This document shows, in pieces, positions 19,818 to 29,384 of a DNA stretch of 64,000 bases. The position numbers were made by a program, and so were the translations under genes. The stretch covers positions 124,001 to 188,000 of the forward strand of contig JAWDKM010000006.1 of NCBI GenBank assembly GCA_032464575.1. The letters are read 5' to 3'. Source of the stretch: Pontivivens sp032464575 (GTDB taxonomy: Bacteria; Pseudomonadota; Alphaproteobacteria; Rhodobacterales; Rhodobacteraceae). How positions within the stretch are numbered: the first letter of the stretch is position 1; the number at the start of each line of letters is the position of its first letter. The notes beneath the pieces are model-generated. The model saw nothing but the letters and a program-made list of their open reading frames with translations. It was not told the DNA's origin and made no database searches.

Positions 19818-20294
19818 ATGCTGAGTGCGGATGCCCATGTCGGGCTGCGGTCGTTCCACGGCGCGAAGGTCATCCTCTTCGCCCGCGGGCGGCTGGTGCT
19901 GCTGCGCCGCGACCGCAAGGCCGGCATCGCGTGGCCGGACCGCTGGGACTTTCCCGGCGGCCAGCGCGATCCGGGCGAGAGCGCGGTCGCCTGCGTCCTG
20001 CGCGAGCTGGAGGAGGAGACCGGCCTGCGCCTGCCGCGCGGCAGGCTGGAGCGCGCGCGCCGGGTGCGCGGCCGCTGGGGCCATGTCTGGGTCACGACGG
20101 CCCGGATCGGTCCGCGGGAGCTTGCGCGCCTGCGGCTGGGCGACGAGGGACAGTGCATCGTCCTGATGCCGCCGGGGCGCCTGTTGCGCGATCCAAGGCG
20201 GATCTCCTACCAGCGTCGTCAGATGGCGGCACTCGGGCTCCTGCGCAACGGCGCCGGTCCGACGCGCGTCCTGTGCCGGCGCGGTCCGGGCTAG
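19818..20294 (+). CDS. Nudix hydrolase
   Basis: 158 residues. The Nudix box GGQRDPGESAVACVLRELEE..ETGL spans residues about 47-69 with all Glu ligands intact. Such enzymes cleave nucleoside diphosphates linked to another moiety; substrate unknown. It starts 21 nt after the universal stress gene. Confidence 0.88.
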   Translation: MLSADAHVGLRSFHGAKVILFARGRLVLLRRDRKAGIAWPDRWDFPGGQRDPGESAVACVLRELEEETGLRLPRGRLERARRVRGRWGHVWVTTARIGPRELARLRLGDEGQCIVLMPPGRLLRDPRRISYQRRQMAALGLLRNGAGPTRVLCRRGPG

Positions 20295-20377
20295 GGACCG
20301 CTCGCCGCGCCGTCGGTCGCCGCGCCGGGACGTTCCGCTGCGAAGTTCCCCCGCTCCCCCGTGGTCAGGCGTGTCAT

Positions 20378-20414
20378 CTCGGGCGGCCCCGGATCATGTC
20401 GGGGGACGCCCGAG
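20378..20414. repeat. Nested hairpin containing repeat module A
   Basis: An outer stem CTCGGGCG/CGCCCGAG encloses a module A palindrome (CCCCGGATCATGTCGGGG). It lies in the 315-bp gap between the Nudix and MsrB-like genes and could terminate Nudix transcription, although no T-run follows. Nothing else is visible in that gap. Confidence 0.55.
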
Positions 20415-20609
20415 GTACGCTCGACCATCCGCTCCACAGAGCCAGGACCGCTCGCGGCGGGCCCCCGCCGGCGCCTTCGATGCGCTCCTGATCAGGGTCC
20501 TCCTTCCAGGACACCTCCAAACCCGGGTCACGCGGACGTGTGAGGGACGCCCTGCGGCGCTGTGGTAAAATGATTCATCCCCATGCGCACACCCGGCAGA
20601 GGAGCCCCC

Positions 20610-21134
20610 ATGTCCCACCCGAGCCGTCGTCGCTTCATCGGCGCCACTGCTGCCGGGGCCGCCCTCGCCCCTCTCGCGGTGGCGCGTCCCGCCCGCGCGG
20701 AGTCCGACGCGATGGAGTACGAGATCGTGCGCAGCGAGGGCGCGTGGCGCGAAATGCTGACGTCGGACGAGTACGCCATCCTGCGCGAGGGCGGCACCGA
20801 ACGCCCCCATTCCCACCCGTTGTCGCAGGACTACCGGGCGGGCGAGTTCCTATGCCGGGGCTGCGATCTCTGCGTCTACATTTCCCGCTGGCGGGAAGAG
20901 GTGGACAAGGGCTGGGTCTTCTTCCGCCACGCGCAGCCCGACACGGTGCTCATGGCGATCGACGGGCCGGAGGAGGCCTACGGCCAGGCGGGCATGGGTC
21001 TCGAAAGCCTCACGAACATCGAGGCGCACTGCCGCCGTTGCGCCAGCCACCTGGGTCATATCCTGATCGTGGACGGCAAGCTGCTCCATTGCATCAACGG
21101 CACGGCGCTGACGTTCGAACCGGCGGAGGCCTGA
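20610..21134 (+). CDS. Exported MsrB-like (methionine-R-sulfoxide reductase family) protein
   Basis: 174 residues. A twin-arginine signal (SRRRFIGATAAGAALAPLAV) predicts Tat export. The SelR fold follows with zinc CxxC pairs (LCRGC and CRRC), SHLGHILIVDG, and the catalytic-Cys segment HCINGTALTF in place of the usual RYCINS. GWPSF is replaced by GWVFF. The Cys is kept, so activity on methionine sulfoxide is possible but its specificity is uncertain. The ATG at 20610 follows CAGAGGAG. Confidence 0.78.
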   Translation: MSHPSRRRFIGATAAGAALAPLAVARPARAESDAMEYEIVRSEGAWREMLTSDEYAILREGGTERPHSHPLSQDYRAGEFLCRGCDLCVYISRWREEVDKGWVFFRHAQPDTVLMAIDGPEEAYGQAGMGLESLTNIEAHCRRCASHLGHILIVDGKLLHCINGTALTFEPAEA

Positions 21135-21613
21135 GCGCTCGTGCCCCGCGGGAGGGCGATCACCATCCGGTCTGCACGCCAGTTCCCAAGGCAGGCTCCG
21201 GTCCCGGCCGCGCCAAGGCCGGCCTGGGGCCTCGGCCGGCCCGGCGGCTGCGGTGAGGGCCAGTGCCTTCGAGGTTCCGGGTGACCTGATCCGAGGCGCG
21301 GCGGGCGTGGCCGTCCGGGCCATGCCGGCGTACGCCGCCTCCCTTCGCGAAGACGCCGCCGATCGTCGCGCAGTCGGGGCGGCGCGTGCGGCATCTGCAA
21401 GGCGATGGAGCAGGGAACATGCGGGAGATCGAGCGCCGGAACTCACTTGGTTCGATCCGTGATGAAACGGGTGACGCCGCGGTTCGGCCGCAAACCGCCA
21501 GGCGTCCTTCGCCCTCCAAGCAAGGGGGGGGCTCCGAGTGACCTGCGATGATTTCGTTGGGGAAAACGGCCCCGACGCGGTGATGCCGTCTGTGCTCCCG
21601 CGCCGCCGCCGAG

Positions 21614-21630
21614 TTTAGACCGGTTCTAAG
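21614..21630. promoter_or_regulatory. Irr-type iron control element upstream of nfu
   Basis: TTTAGACCGGTTCTAAG is an inverted repeat (TTAGA/TCTAA) that matches the rhizobial and rhodobacterial ICE/Irr consensus TTTAGAA-N3-TTCTAAA at all but two defined positions. It lies 63 bp before the nfu start, upstream of a weak TTGAAC -35-like box. The rest of the 558-bp gap from 21135 holds nothing I can identify. Confidence 0.55.
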
Positions 21631-21692
21631 AAGTACTTGAACAATTCACTCGGAAAGGGCATGTAGGTGAGGCAATCAGAAAGGGGTGCCAC

Positions 21693-22253
21693 ATGTTCAT
21701 TCAGACCGAGGCGACGCCGAACCCGGCGACCCTGAAATTCCTGCCCGGCCAGGCCGTCATGTCCGCCGGCACCGCCGATTTCCCGTCGGCCGAGGCGGCC
21801 GGGGCCTCCCCGCTCGCGCGCCGCGTCTTCGGCGTGGAGGGGGTGACTGGCGTGTTCTTCGGCCCCGACTTCGTGACCGTGACCAAGGCGGATGCCGTGC
21901 AGTGGGACCATGTGAAGCCCGCGATCCTCGGCGCGATCATGGAGCATTTCCAGTCCGGCCAGCCGGTGATGGAGAGCGATGCGGGCACCGTCGGCCATGC
22001 CGAGCATACCGGCGAGGACGGGGAGATCGTCGGCCAGATCAAGACGCTGCTCGACACCCGCGTCCGCCCGGCAGTGGCGCAGGACGGCGGCGACATCACG
22101 TTCCACGGTTTCGACCGCGGCGTGGTCTACCTGCACATGCAGGGCGCCTGCGCGGGCTGCCCGTCTTCCACGATGACCCTGAAGATGGGGATCGAGAACC
22201 TGCTGCGGCACTACATCCCCGAGGTGACGGAGGTCCGACCTGTCGGCGTCTGA
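21693..22253 (+). CDS. Nfu/NifU-family iron-sulfur carrier protein
   Basis: 186 residues. The Nfu N-terminal domain (MFIQTEATPNPATLKFLPG) is followed by a C-terminal NifU domain with the cluster-binding CxxC in GACAGCPSS near residue 150. It carries a 4Fe-4S cluster to apoproteins, as Nfu1 does in mitochondria. The nfu-tsaB-rimI neighbourhood is common in Rhodobacteraceae. An Irr-like box upstream suggests iron-dependent expression. Confidence 0.93.
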   Translation: MFIQTEATPNPATLKFLPGQAVMSAGTADFPSAEAAGASPLARRVFGVEGVTGVFFGPDFVTVTKADAVQWDHVKPAILGAIMEHFQSGQPVMESDAGTVGHAEHTGEDGEIVGQIKTLLDTRVRPAVAQDGGDITFHGFDRGVVYLHMQGACAGCPSSTMTLKMGIENLLRHYIPEVTEVRPVGV

Positions 22254-22260
22254 CGTCGCG

Positions 22261-22551
22261 ATCACCGGACGATGTTGCTGCGGACAGGCCAGGATCAAGG
22301 CGGATCTCATGCCCGCGCGCACGTCCTATCGCCATTGCGAGGATTGCAGGCGGCTGGCCGGGGCACGGGCCGCGGCGTTCCCTGACCGCACCGTCAGGGT
22401 GATGTCTGACGGCGAGACTAGCGCCTTCGGCGGTGTCGCCAGCGCTGCATTCGCACGCGGGCGCCGCGCTGCCATGGCTCCTCATAACCGATGGTCCGGA
22501 GCGGGTGGCGGGCGGCGCACGCGCGACTCCTTCGCAGGCGGCATCGCATGA
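22261..22551 (+). pseudogene. Decayed GFA-family fragment
   Basis: The plus-strand frame reads ITGRCCCGQARIKADLM then YRHCEDCRRLAGA, the two N-terminal zinc motifs of GFA proteins. After about 60 codons the similarity is lost, no good start codon precedes it, and the frame ends inside the tsaB start. It therefore looks like the remnant of a second GFA gene between nfu and tsaB. Confidence 0.55.
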
Positions 22552-23183
22552 CTGAGGCATCCCCCCGCATCCTCGCCCTCGACACGTCGGGTCCCCATTG
22601 CGCCGCCGCCCTGTTCCGGGAGGGCCGGATGCTCGCCCATGCGCGCGAGGAAATGGCCCGCGGCCAGGCCGAGCGGCTGATGCCGATGCTGCAGGAGGTC
22701 TCGGACCTCGACATCGACCTGCTCGCCGTCTGCGTGGGCCCGGGCAACTTTACCGGCATCCGCATCGCCGTCGCCGCGGCGCGGGGGCTGGCGCTGGCCA
22801 AAGCTATCCCGGCGGTGGGTGTCAGCCTCCTCGAAAGCCTCGCGCCGCCGGAGGGCGAGGCCCTGGTCCTCGCCGATGCGCGGCAGGGCCGGCTCTACGC
22901 CCAGATGTTCCGCGACGGGACCGCACAGGCCGACATCCGCCTGACCGACGCCGAGGAGATCGCGGGTGCCGCCCCCCAGCGTTGGCACGTCGTCGGACAC
23001 CGGGCCGACGAGATCGCGGACCGGCTCGCCGCCCCCTCCTTCGACGTGCGGGAGGTGGCGGATCTCGCCGCCATTGCCCGGCTCGCCGCGACGCGCCCCG
23101 ATGCGCCGCGCCCCGCACCCCTCTACGTGCGGCCGCCGGATGCGGCGCTGCCCTCCGAACCGCCGCCCGTGATCCTGCCATGA
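22548..23183 (+). CDS. tsaB: tRNA threonylcarbamoyladenosine biosynthesis protein TsaB
   Basis: 211 residues with the ASKHA-type N-terminus ILALDTSGPHCAAAL and the segment GPGNFTGIRIAVAAARGLA. TsaB partners TsaD and TsaE in making t6A37 on ANN-decoding tRNAs. Its stop overlaps the rimI start (ATGA), the usual pairing. Confidence 0.94.
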   Translation: MTEASPRILALDTSGPHCAAALFREGRMLAHAREEMARGQAERLMPMLQEVSDLDIDLLAVCVGPGNFTGIRIAVAAARGLALAKAIPAVGVSLLESLAPPEGEALVLADARQGRLYAQMFRDGTAQADIRLTDAEEIAGAAPQRWHVVGHRADEIADRLAAPSFDVREVADLAAIARLAATRPDAPRPAPLYVRPPDAALPSEPPPVILP

Positions 23184-23596
23184 TCGACGCCGATGCGCTG
23201 GCCGACCTCCATGCCCGCTGCTTCACCGACGGCCCGCGCCCCTGGACGGCGCACGAATTCGCCGGGTTCGAGGCCGCGCCTGAGGCGCTGGTGCTGACCG
23301 CCCCCGGCGCGCTGGCCGTGGCGCAGCAGGCGGGCGACGAGGCCGAACTGCTGACCATCGCCGTCGCGCCCGAGGCGCGCGGCCAGGGCCGGGGCGCGGG
23401 CCTGCTCGCCGACATCATGGTCGAGCTCGCCCGGCGCGGCGCCCGCGTCCTGTTCCTGGAGGTCGCCGCCGACAACACAGCTGCCCGCGCGCTCTACGAT
23501 CGTGCGGGCTTCACGCTGTCGGGCCAGCGAAAGGGATATTACCGCCGCGGCGATGGCCGCCGGGTGGATGCGCTGGTCCTGTCGCGCAATCTCTAG
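23180..23596 (+). CDS. rimI: Ribosomal-protein-alanine N-acetyltransferase RimI-like
   Basis: 138-residue GNAT domain with the acetyl-CoA loop VAPEARGQGRGAGLLA and NTAARALYDRAGF. Overlap with tsaB supports the RimI assignment (acetylation of S18 or other N-termini). It is followed by a CATCACTCTCTCCAAATACGC element that recurs near 32.3 kb. Confidence 0.88.
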   Translation: MIDADALADLHARCFTDGPRPWTAHEFAGFEAAPEALVLTAPGALAVAQQAGDEAELLTIAVAPEARGQGRGAGLLADIMVELARRGARVLFLEVAADNTAARALYDRAGFTLSGQRKGYYRRGDGRRVDALVLSRNL

Positions 23597-23697
23597 CCCA
23601 TCACTCTCTCCAAATACGCAAAAGCCCCCTCCGCCACGTCAGGGCTGACTTTGCCGCCGTGGCGCTCCACCCTGCGGGAAAACGAAGGGAGGGGCCC

Positions 23698-25428
23698 ATG
23701 CCGAACATTCTGGATCCGCGCGACATCTCGTTCCTGCTCTACGATCTGCTGGGGCTCGAGGCGCTGCTGGAGGCTACGGGCCATGATCGCGCGACGGCGG
23801 ACGGTATCCTCGCCACGGCGGAGCGGATGGCAGAGGAGCTGTTCCAGCCCTACGCCGCGAAGGCCGATGCCCAGGAGCCCAGCTTCGACGGCACGCGCGT
23901 CCACCTGATCCCGGAGACCGAGCCGGCGCTGAAGGCCTATGCCGAGGCGGGCTTCCCCGCGGCGGGCTTTGCCGAGGGCGATGGCGGGATGGGGCTGCCC
24001 TACGTGCTGTGCCAGGCGGTCGCGGGCTGGTTCACCGCGGCCAATGTCGGCTTCGCCGCCTACCCCTTCCTCGCGCAGGCCGCGGGCAACCTGCTCGCGG
24101 CCTACGGGACGGAGGAGCAGAAGGCGAAGTATCTCGCACCCATCGTCGAGGGCCGTTTCTTCGGCACCATGTGCCTCAGCGAGCCGCAGGCGGGATCGTC
24201 GCTGGCCGACATCCGTACGCGGGCCGAGGCGCAGGAGGACGGGAGCTACCGGCTCTACGGCAACAAGATGTGGATCTCGGGCGGAGCGCACGAGATGGGG
24301 GAGAACATCGTCCACCTTGTGCTCGCCAAGATCCCCGGCGGGCCGGCGGGGACCAAGGGGATCTCGCTGTTCCTCGTGCCGAAGGTGCTGGAGGACGGCG
24401 CGCTCAACGACGTGCGGCTGGCGGGGCTCAACCACAAGATGGGCTATCGCGGCACCACGAACTGCGCGCTGAACTTCGGCGAGGAGGGCGGTGCCGTGGG
24501 TTACCTGGTGGGCGAGGCGCATCGCGGCCTCGCCGTGATGTTCCACATGATGAACGAGGCGCGCATCGGTGTGGGGCAGGGGGCCGCGGTGCTGGGCGTC
24601 TCGGGCTACCTCCACGCGCTCGACTACGCGAAGGGCCGGACGCAGGGCCGCGACGTGACCGAGCGCGACGCGACGACGCCGATGATCCCGATCATCGAGC
24701 ACGCGGACGTGCGACGGCAGCTGATGCAGGCGAGGAGCTACGCGGAGGGATCGCTCGCGCTCTGCCTCTACGCTGCAAGCCTGGTGGACCGGGAACGGGC
24801 GGGCGATGCGCAGGCGACGGCCCTGCTCGCCATCCTGACCCCGATCGTGAAGTCCTGGCCCTCGGAATTCGCGCTGCGCGCCAACGACATCGCGATCCAG
24901 GTGCACGGCGGCTACGGCTATACCCGCGACTACCCGGTCGAACGGCTCTACCGCGACAACCGCCTCAACCCGATCCACGAGGGGACGAAGGGCATCCAGG
25001 GCATGGACCTGCTGGGCCGCAAGGTGGTGCAGGACGGCGGCGCGCCGCTCCGCGCACTGCTGGGCGAGATCGGGGCGACGCTGAAGGCGGCGGACGCGAT
25101 GCCGGAGGAGCGCGACGCGCTGGCGGCTCTGGTGGGCCGGGTCGGCGAGGTCACGATGGGCATGGCGGCGACGGGGGCACAGGATCCGAAGGGGTACCTG
25201 GCGAACGCCACGGTCTATCTCGACATGTTGGGGCATGTGGTCGTGGGCTGGATGTGGCTGCGCATGGCGCTGGCGGCCCGGAACCACCCCGACGCGGATT
25301 TCGCCGCCGGAAAGAAGGCGGCCTGCCGCTACTTCTTCCGCTACGAGCTTCCGGCGACGGGCCCGTGGCTCGATCTCCTGGCGGCGCAGGACCGGACGTG
25401 CCTGGAGGCGGACGCCGCCTGGTTCTGA
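23698..25428 (+). CDS. Acyl-CoA dehydrogenase (FadE/DmdC-like)
   Basis: 576 residues, longer than a plain 380-residue acyl-CoA dehydrogenase because of a C-terminal extension, as in DmdC and related enzymes. Visible motifs: MCLSEPQAGSSLADI (FAD/substrate), NKMWISGGAHE and QVHGGYGYTRDYPVERLYRD. It oxidises an acyl-CoA to the enoyl-CoA with FAD, passing electrons to ETF. DmdC (3-methylthiopropanoyl-CoA) is one possibility, but no other dmd gene is nearby. Strong ribosome-binding site GAAGGGAGGGG. Confidence 0.9.
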   Translation: MPNILDPRDISFLLYDLLGLEALLEATGHDRATADGILATAERMAEELFQPYAAKADAQEPSFDGTRVHLIPETEPALKAYAEAGFPAAGFAEGDGGMGLPYVLCQAVAGWFTAANVGFAAYPFLAQAAGNLLAAYGTEEQKAKYLAPIVEGRFFGTMCLSEPQAGSSLADIRTRAEAQEDGSYRLYGNKMWISGGAHEMGENIVHLVLAKIPGGPAGTKGISLFLVPKVLEDGALNDVRLAGLNHKMGYRGTTNCALNFGEEGGAVGYLVGEAHRGLAVMFHMMNEARIGVGQGAAVLGVSGYLHALDYAKGRTQGRDVTERDATTPMIPIIEHADVRRQLMQARSYAEGSLALCLYAASLVDRERAGDAQATALLAILTPIVKSWPSEFALRANDIAIQVHGGYGYTRDYPVERLYRDNRLNPIHEGTKGIQGMDLLGRKVVQDGGAPLRALLGEIGATLKAADAMPEERDALAALVGRVGEVTMGMAATGAQDPKGYLANATVYLDMLGHVVVGWMWLRMALAARNHPDADFAAGKKAACRYFFRYELPATGPWLDLLAAQDRTCLEADAAWF

Positions 25429-25658
25429 CGTGGAAAGGAACCGGGCCGGAGCACTGTGCGCCGTGTGGTCGCACCGGCCCGGCCTGCCAGGCATCCCGAT
25501 CCGCGGCACAAACTCCGTATGGTGAGGGTGCGGTCGATGCTCTGGTCGTTCCGCATGGCCGCCGCGATCACTGTGCGCAGTCTTCCATGGGCCTGCCCCG
25601 GGGGATCTCCGCAACCGGTTGACGGCGCAAGGAACGCTCGATCGCGACATCCCTCTCC

Positions 25659-25930
25659 GCCGTCGCGGCCGCAACGCCGGGACCCCTGCGAATTGAATAC
25701 TCGGTAGCGAAAGGCCCCGGATCAGGTCCCGGGTGATATCGGGAACAAGAACCCTTCCGCCCGGCTGTCCATCTCGCGAATGCTCCCCCCGCGCGTTTGG
25801 GCGACGGTGCCCACCCTCTCCCGAAGGACACCGTGGCGATACCGCTCATCGAAACGCGGGGCATGGATGCGTGAGGGCGCGGACCTCTCAAGGCCGTTCG
25901 GCAACCGCCGCCGAGGTCGGGCGCGGCCTT
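25659..25930 (-). repeat. Composite intergenic repeat, copy 2 (inverse orientation)
   Basis: Modules B (25659-25684), A (25715-25733) and left (GAGGTCGGGCGCGGCC, 25913-25928) are in the inverse order. The complement of 25833-25882 closely matches 29433-29480 of copy 3, including the core GCATCCATGCC. It occupies most of the 586-bp gap before the M3 peptidase. The first 230 bp of the gap hold nothing else recognisable. Confidence 0.75.
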
Positions 25931-26014
25931 CGGCACCTCGCACGAGACAACACGCCCGCTTGCCTCCGCCCCCTGCACCGCCATCTACAGAGACACAGCA
26001 GAAGGCCCCATGAC

Positions 26015-27994
26015 ATGACCAATCCCATCCTCTCCGACTGGACCGGACCGCACGGTCTGCCCGACTTCGCCGCCGTCCGTTTCGCGCATTACGGCCCCGC
26101 GCTGGAGGAGGGCCTGGCTGAGGCGCGCGCCCGCACCACCGAGATCGCGGAGCAGGAGACGGTGCCGACCTTCGAGAACACGATCGCCGCCCTCGAACGC
26201 TCGGGCGAGGCGCTGGACAAGGCCGCCTCCCTCTTCTTCCACGAAGCCGCCACCCAATCGACGCCCGAGACCGAGGCGCTGCAGCGGGAGATGTCGCCGA
26301 AGCTCGCCGCCTTCGGATCGGAGGTCTACCAGAACCAGCAGCTCTGGGCCCGGGTCGACGCCCTCTTCCAAGACAACGACCTGGCGGGGGAGGAGGCGCG
26401 GGTGCTGGAGCTCTACCACCGCTCCTTCGTCCGTGCGGGCGCCGCGCTCGATCCCGAGGGCCGCCAGCGGCTGGCGCAGATCATGCAGCGGCTCGCCGAA
26501 CTCGGCACCGCCTTCACCCAGAACCTCCTCGCCGACGAACGCGACTGGGAGCTGATGCTGGCCGAGGACGACCTCGCCGGCCTGCCCGATGACCTGAAGC
26601 GCGCGATGGAGACGAAGGACGGCTACCGGCTCACCCTCAGCCGCTCCGTCGTCGTGCCGTTTCTGGAGACCTCGACCCGCCGCGACCTGCGGGAGACCGC
26701 GTGGACGGCCTGGACCGCCCGCGGCGCCAATGGCGGGGAGACCGACAACCGCGAGATCGCGGCCGAGATCCTCGCCCTGCGCCACGAGCGCGCGCAGCTC
26801 CTCGGCTTCGACGATTTCGCCTCGTTCAAGCTCGCGCCCGAGATGGCGAAGGAGCCCGGCGCCGTGCGCGACCTCCTCATGCAGGTGTGGCGGCCCGCGA
26901 AGGCGACGGCGGAGGCCGATGCCGACCGCCTGCGCGCGCTGATCGCCGCGGACGGCCAGAACCACCCGCTCGAAGGCTGGGACTGGCGCTTCTACGAGGA
27001 GAAGCTGCGGTCGCAGGAGCACGATTTCGATGCGGCCGAGCTGAAGCCCTACTTCACCCTCGACCGCATGATCGAGGCGAGCTTCGAGGTCGCGAACCGC
27101 CTCTTTGGCCTCACCGCGCACGAGCTGGATGTCCCCGGTCCGCATCCCGACGCCCGCATCTGGGAGATCCGGCAGGGCGAGCGGCATATGGGCGTGCTGG
27201 TCGGCGACTACTTCGCCCGGCCCGGCAAGCGCTCCGGCGCATGGTGCGGCAGCATGCGCTCGCAGGAAGGCGAGATCCGGCCCATCGTCACCAACGTGTG
27301 CAACTTCGCGAAGGGCGACCCGGCGCTGCTGACCTATGACGACGCGCGCACCTTGTTCCACGAGTTCGGCCACGCGCTCCACCACCTCCTGAGCGAGGCC
27401 ACATATGCCCGCGTCTCCGGCACCTCCGTCGCGCGCGATTTCGTGGAGCTGCCCTCCCAACTCTACGAGCACTGGCTGAGCGTGCCCGACATCCTGCGCG
27501 GCTATGCCATGCACTACGAGACCGGGGAGCCGATCCCCGAGGACCTGCTCGACAAGCTGCTCGCTGCCGAGACCTTCGGTCAGGGCTTTCAGACGGTGGA
27601 ATACGTGGCCTCGGCCCTCGTCGATCTGGACTTCCACACCGGCGCGCCCCCCGCCGACCCGATGCAGGCGCAGGCCGAGACGCTGGCGCGCATCGGCATG
27701 CCCGACGCGATCCCCATGCGGCATGCCACGCCGCACTTCGCGCACATCTTCTCGGGCGACGGCTACTCGGCGGGCTACTACAGCTACATGTGGTCCGAGG
27801 TCATGGACGCCGACGCCTTCGAGGCGTTCGAGGAGACCGGCGACGTCTTCGACGCGGGCATGGCCGACAAGCTGGAGGAGTTCATCTACTCCGCCGGCGG
27901 GACCCGCCCGCCCGAGGACCTCTACACCGACTTCCGCGGCCGGATGCCGGGGCCCGAGGCGCTGTTGCGCGGACGCGGTCTCGACGCCGCATGA
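26015..27994 (+). CDS. M3-family zinc oligopeptidase (Dcp/OpdA-like)
   Basis: 659 residues. The HEFGHALHH zinc motif sits near residue 449 with the downstream Glu in the FVELPSQLYEHW region. Family N-terminus: NPTF-type 'PTFENTIAALERSG'. No signal peptide, so a cytoplasmic oligopeptidase or dipeptidyl carboxypeptidase acting on short peptides. The ATG at 26015 is preferred over one at 26010, which is in another frame. The stop overlaps the MATE start by 4 nt. Confidence 0.94.
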   Translation: MTNPILSDWTGPHGLPDFAAVRFAHYGPALEEGLAEARARTTEIAEQETVPTFENTIAALERSGEALDKAASLFFHEAATQSTPETEALQREMSPKLAAFGSEVYQNQQLWARVDALFQDNDLAGEEARVLELYHRSFVRAGAALDPEGRQRLAQIMQRLAELGTAFTQNLLADERDWELMLAEDDLAGLPDDLKRAMETKDGYRLTLSRSVVVPFLETSTRRDLRETAWTAWTARGANGGETDNREIAAEILALRHERAQLLGFDDFASFKLAPEMAKEPGAVRDLLMQVWRPAKATAEADADRLRALIAADGQNHPLEGWDWRFYEEKLRSQEHDFDAAELKPYFTLDRMIEASFEVANRLFGLTAHELDVPGPHPDARIWEIRQGERHMGVLVGDYFARPGKRSGAWCGSMRSQEGEIRPIVTNVCNFAKGDPALLTYDDARTLFHEFGHALHHLLSEATYARVSGTSVARDFVELPSQLYEHWLSVPDILRGYAMHYETGEPIPEDLLDKLLAAETFGQGFQTVEYVASALVDLDFHTGAPPADPMQAQAETLARIGMPDAIPMRHATPHFAHIFSGDGYSAGYYSYMWSEVMDADAFEAFEETGDVFDAGMADKLEEFIYSAGGTRPPEDLYTDFRGRMPGPEALLRGRGLDAA

Positions 27995-29373
27995 GCGGGA
28001 AGGAGCGCGACCTCACCGACGGGGCCGTCGTCGGTCACATCCGGGCGGTGGCCCTTCCGGCCGCGCTCTCGCTCCTGTTCGTGACGCTCTACAACGTCAT
28101 CGACACCTTCTACGCGGGCAAGATCTCGACCGAGGCGCAGGCGGGCCTCGGCATCGGCTCCCAGTTCTACTTCCTGATCGTCGCGACGGGGGTCGGCTTC
28201 CGCATCGGGGTCTCCGCCTTCGTCGGCAATGCGATCGGGGAGGGCGACGATGACGGCGCGTCGCGTGCGGCCGCCCAGGCGATTGGGGCGGCCATCGTGG
28301 TCTGCGCCATCGCCATGGTCGCCGGTTACTGGGGCCTGCCCGCGCTGATCCGGGCGGTGGCGGGCGGAAACGCCTATGTCGACAACGCGGTGAGCTATGT
28401 CCGCATCATGCTGCTGGCCGCCCCCGGCTTCATCGTGACCTACGCGATGACCGGCACGCTGACCGCGCAGGGTGACACGGTCACGCAGGAGCGGGCGCAG
28501 CTGGCCGCGACGGTCGCGAATGTGGGGCTCAATCCGCTCTTCATCTGGGGCATCCCGGGGATCTGGGACGGGTTCGGGCTGAACGGGATCGCGGTCGCCA
28601 CCGTCGTCTCTCAGACCGGCGTGCTGATCTTCATCGGCTGGAACGCCCTGCGCTCGCAGATCATGAAGGGCTTCGGCTGGGCCGACATCCTGCCCCGGTT
28701 CGAGAAGCAGAAGGCGCTGATGACCGAGGTCGCACCCGCCTCTGCCACGATCTACGTCACGGTGCTGGGCGGCGTGATCTGCCAGTTCTTCCTGCGCGAT
28801 CATGGCGCGGACGCCGTGGCGGCCTACGGGGTCGGCTTCCGCCTGCAACAGCTCCTCCTGCTGCCGGTGATCGGGCTGACGACGGCGCTCCTGCCGATCA
28901 CGGCGCAGAACATGGGTGCGGATCAGCCGGAGCGCGTGCGCCGCGCGGTGCGCGTCACCGGGGCCGTGGCGCTTGGCTTCGTGGCGCTGGGGGCGGTGAT
29001 GATCTGGACGCTCGCCCGACCCGCCGTGGCGCTCTTCAACGACGAGCAGGCGGTGGTGGACCACGCGGTCGCCTACCTGCGGATCCTGTCGGGGGCGCTG
29101 CCTTTCTTCGTCGTGATCTTCGTGACGCAGAACCTGTTGCAGGGGTTGCAGCAGCCGCGCTGGCCGCTGCTGATCGGTCTGTGGCGGCTCGGGCTGGGCC
29201 TCGCCCTCTTCGCCTGGCTCTTCACCGGTCCGCTGGACCTCGGGGCGACGGGCGTCTGGTGGGCCCTGCTCGCTGCGGCGATCAGCGGTGCGGTGCTGGC
29301 GCTGGTCGTGACGCTCTGGGTGACGCGGGCCGAAGGCGTGGGGATCGTGCAGCCCGAAAAGCAAGCCGCCTGA
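27991..29373 (+). CDS. MATE-family multidrug exporter
   Basis: 460 residues, about twelve transmembrane helices in two six-helix MatE halves (ALPAALSLLFVTLYNVIDTFYAG opening the first). It exports cationic or other toxic compounds using Na+ or H+ gradients; substrate unknown. Translationally coupled to the M3 peptidase (ATGA). A second, only distantly similar MATE protein is at 42514-43857. Confidence 0.92.
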   Translation: MSGKERDLTDGAVVGHIRAVALPAALSLLFVTLYNVIDTFYAGKISTEAQAGLGIGSQFYFLIVATGVGFRIGVSAFVGNAIGEGDDDGASRAAAQAIGAAIVVCAIAMVAGYWGLPALIRAVAGGNAYVDNAVSYVRIMLLAAPGFIVTYAMTGTLTAQGDTVTQERAQLAATVANVGLNPLFIWGIPGIWDGFGLNGIAVATVVSQTGVLIFIGWNALRSQIMKGFGWADILPRFEKQKALMTEVAPASATIYVTVLGGVICQFFLRDHGADAVAAYGVGFRLQQLLLLPVIGLTTALLPITAQNMGADQPERVRRAVRVTGAVALGFVALGAVMIWTLARPAVALFNDEQAVVDHAVAYLRILSGALPFFVVIFVTQNLLQGLQQPRWPLLIGLWRLGLGLALFAWLFTGPLDLGATGVWWALLAAAISGAVLALVVTLWVTRAEGVGIVQPEKQAA

Positions 29374-29384
29374 ACTAAAGAGTG

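Noticed and set aside
23698..25428. Firm dmdC call for the acyl-CoA dehydrogenase
   Set aside because: Length and layout fit, but other extended acyl-CoA dehydrogenases do too, and no dmdB or dmdD is nearby.
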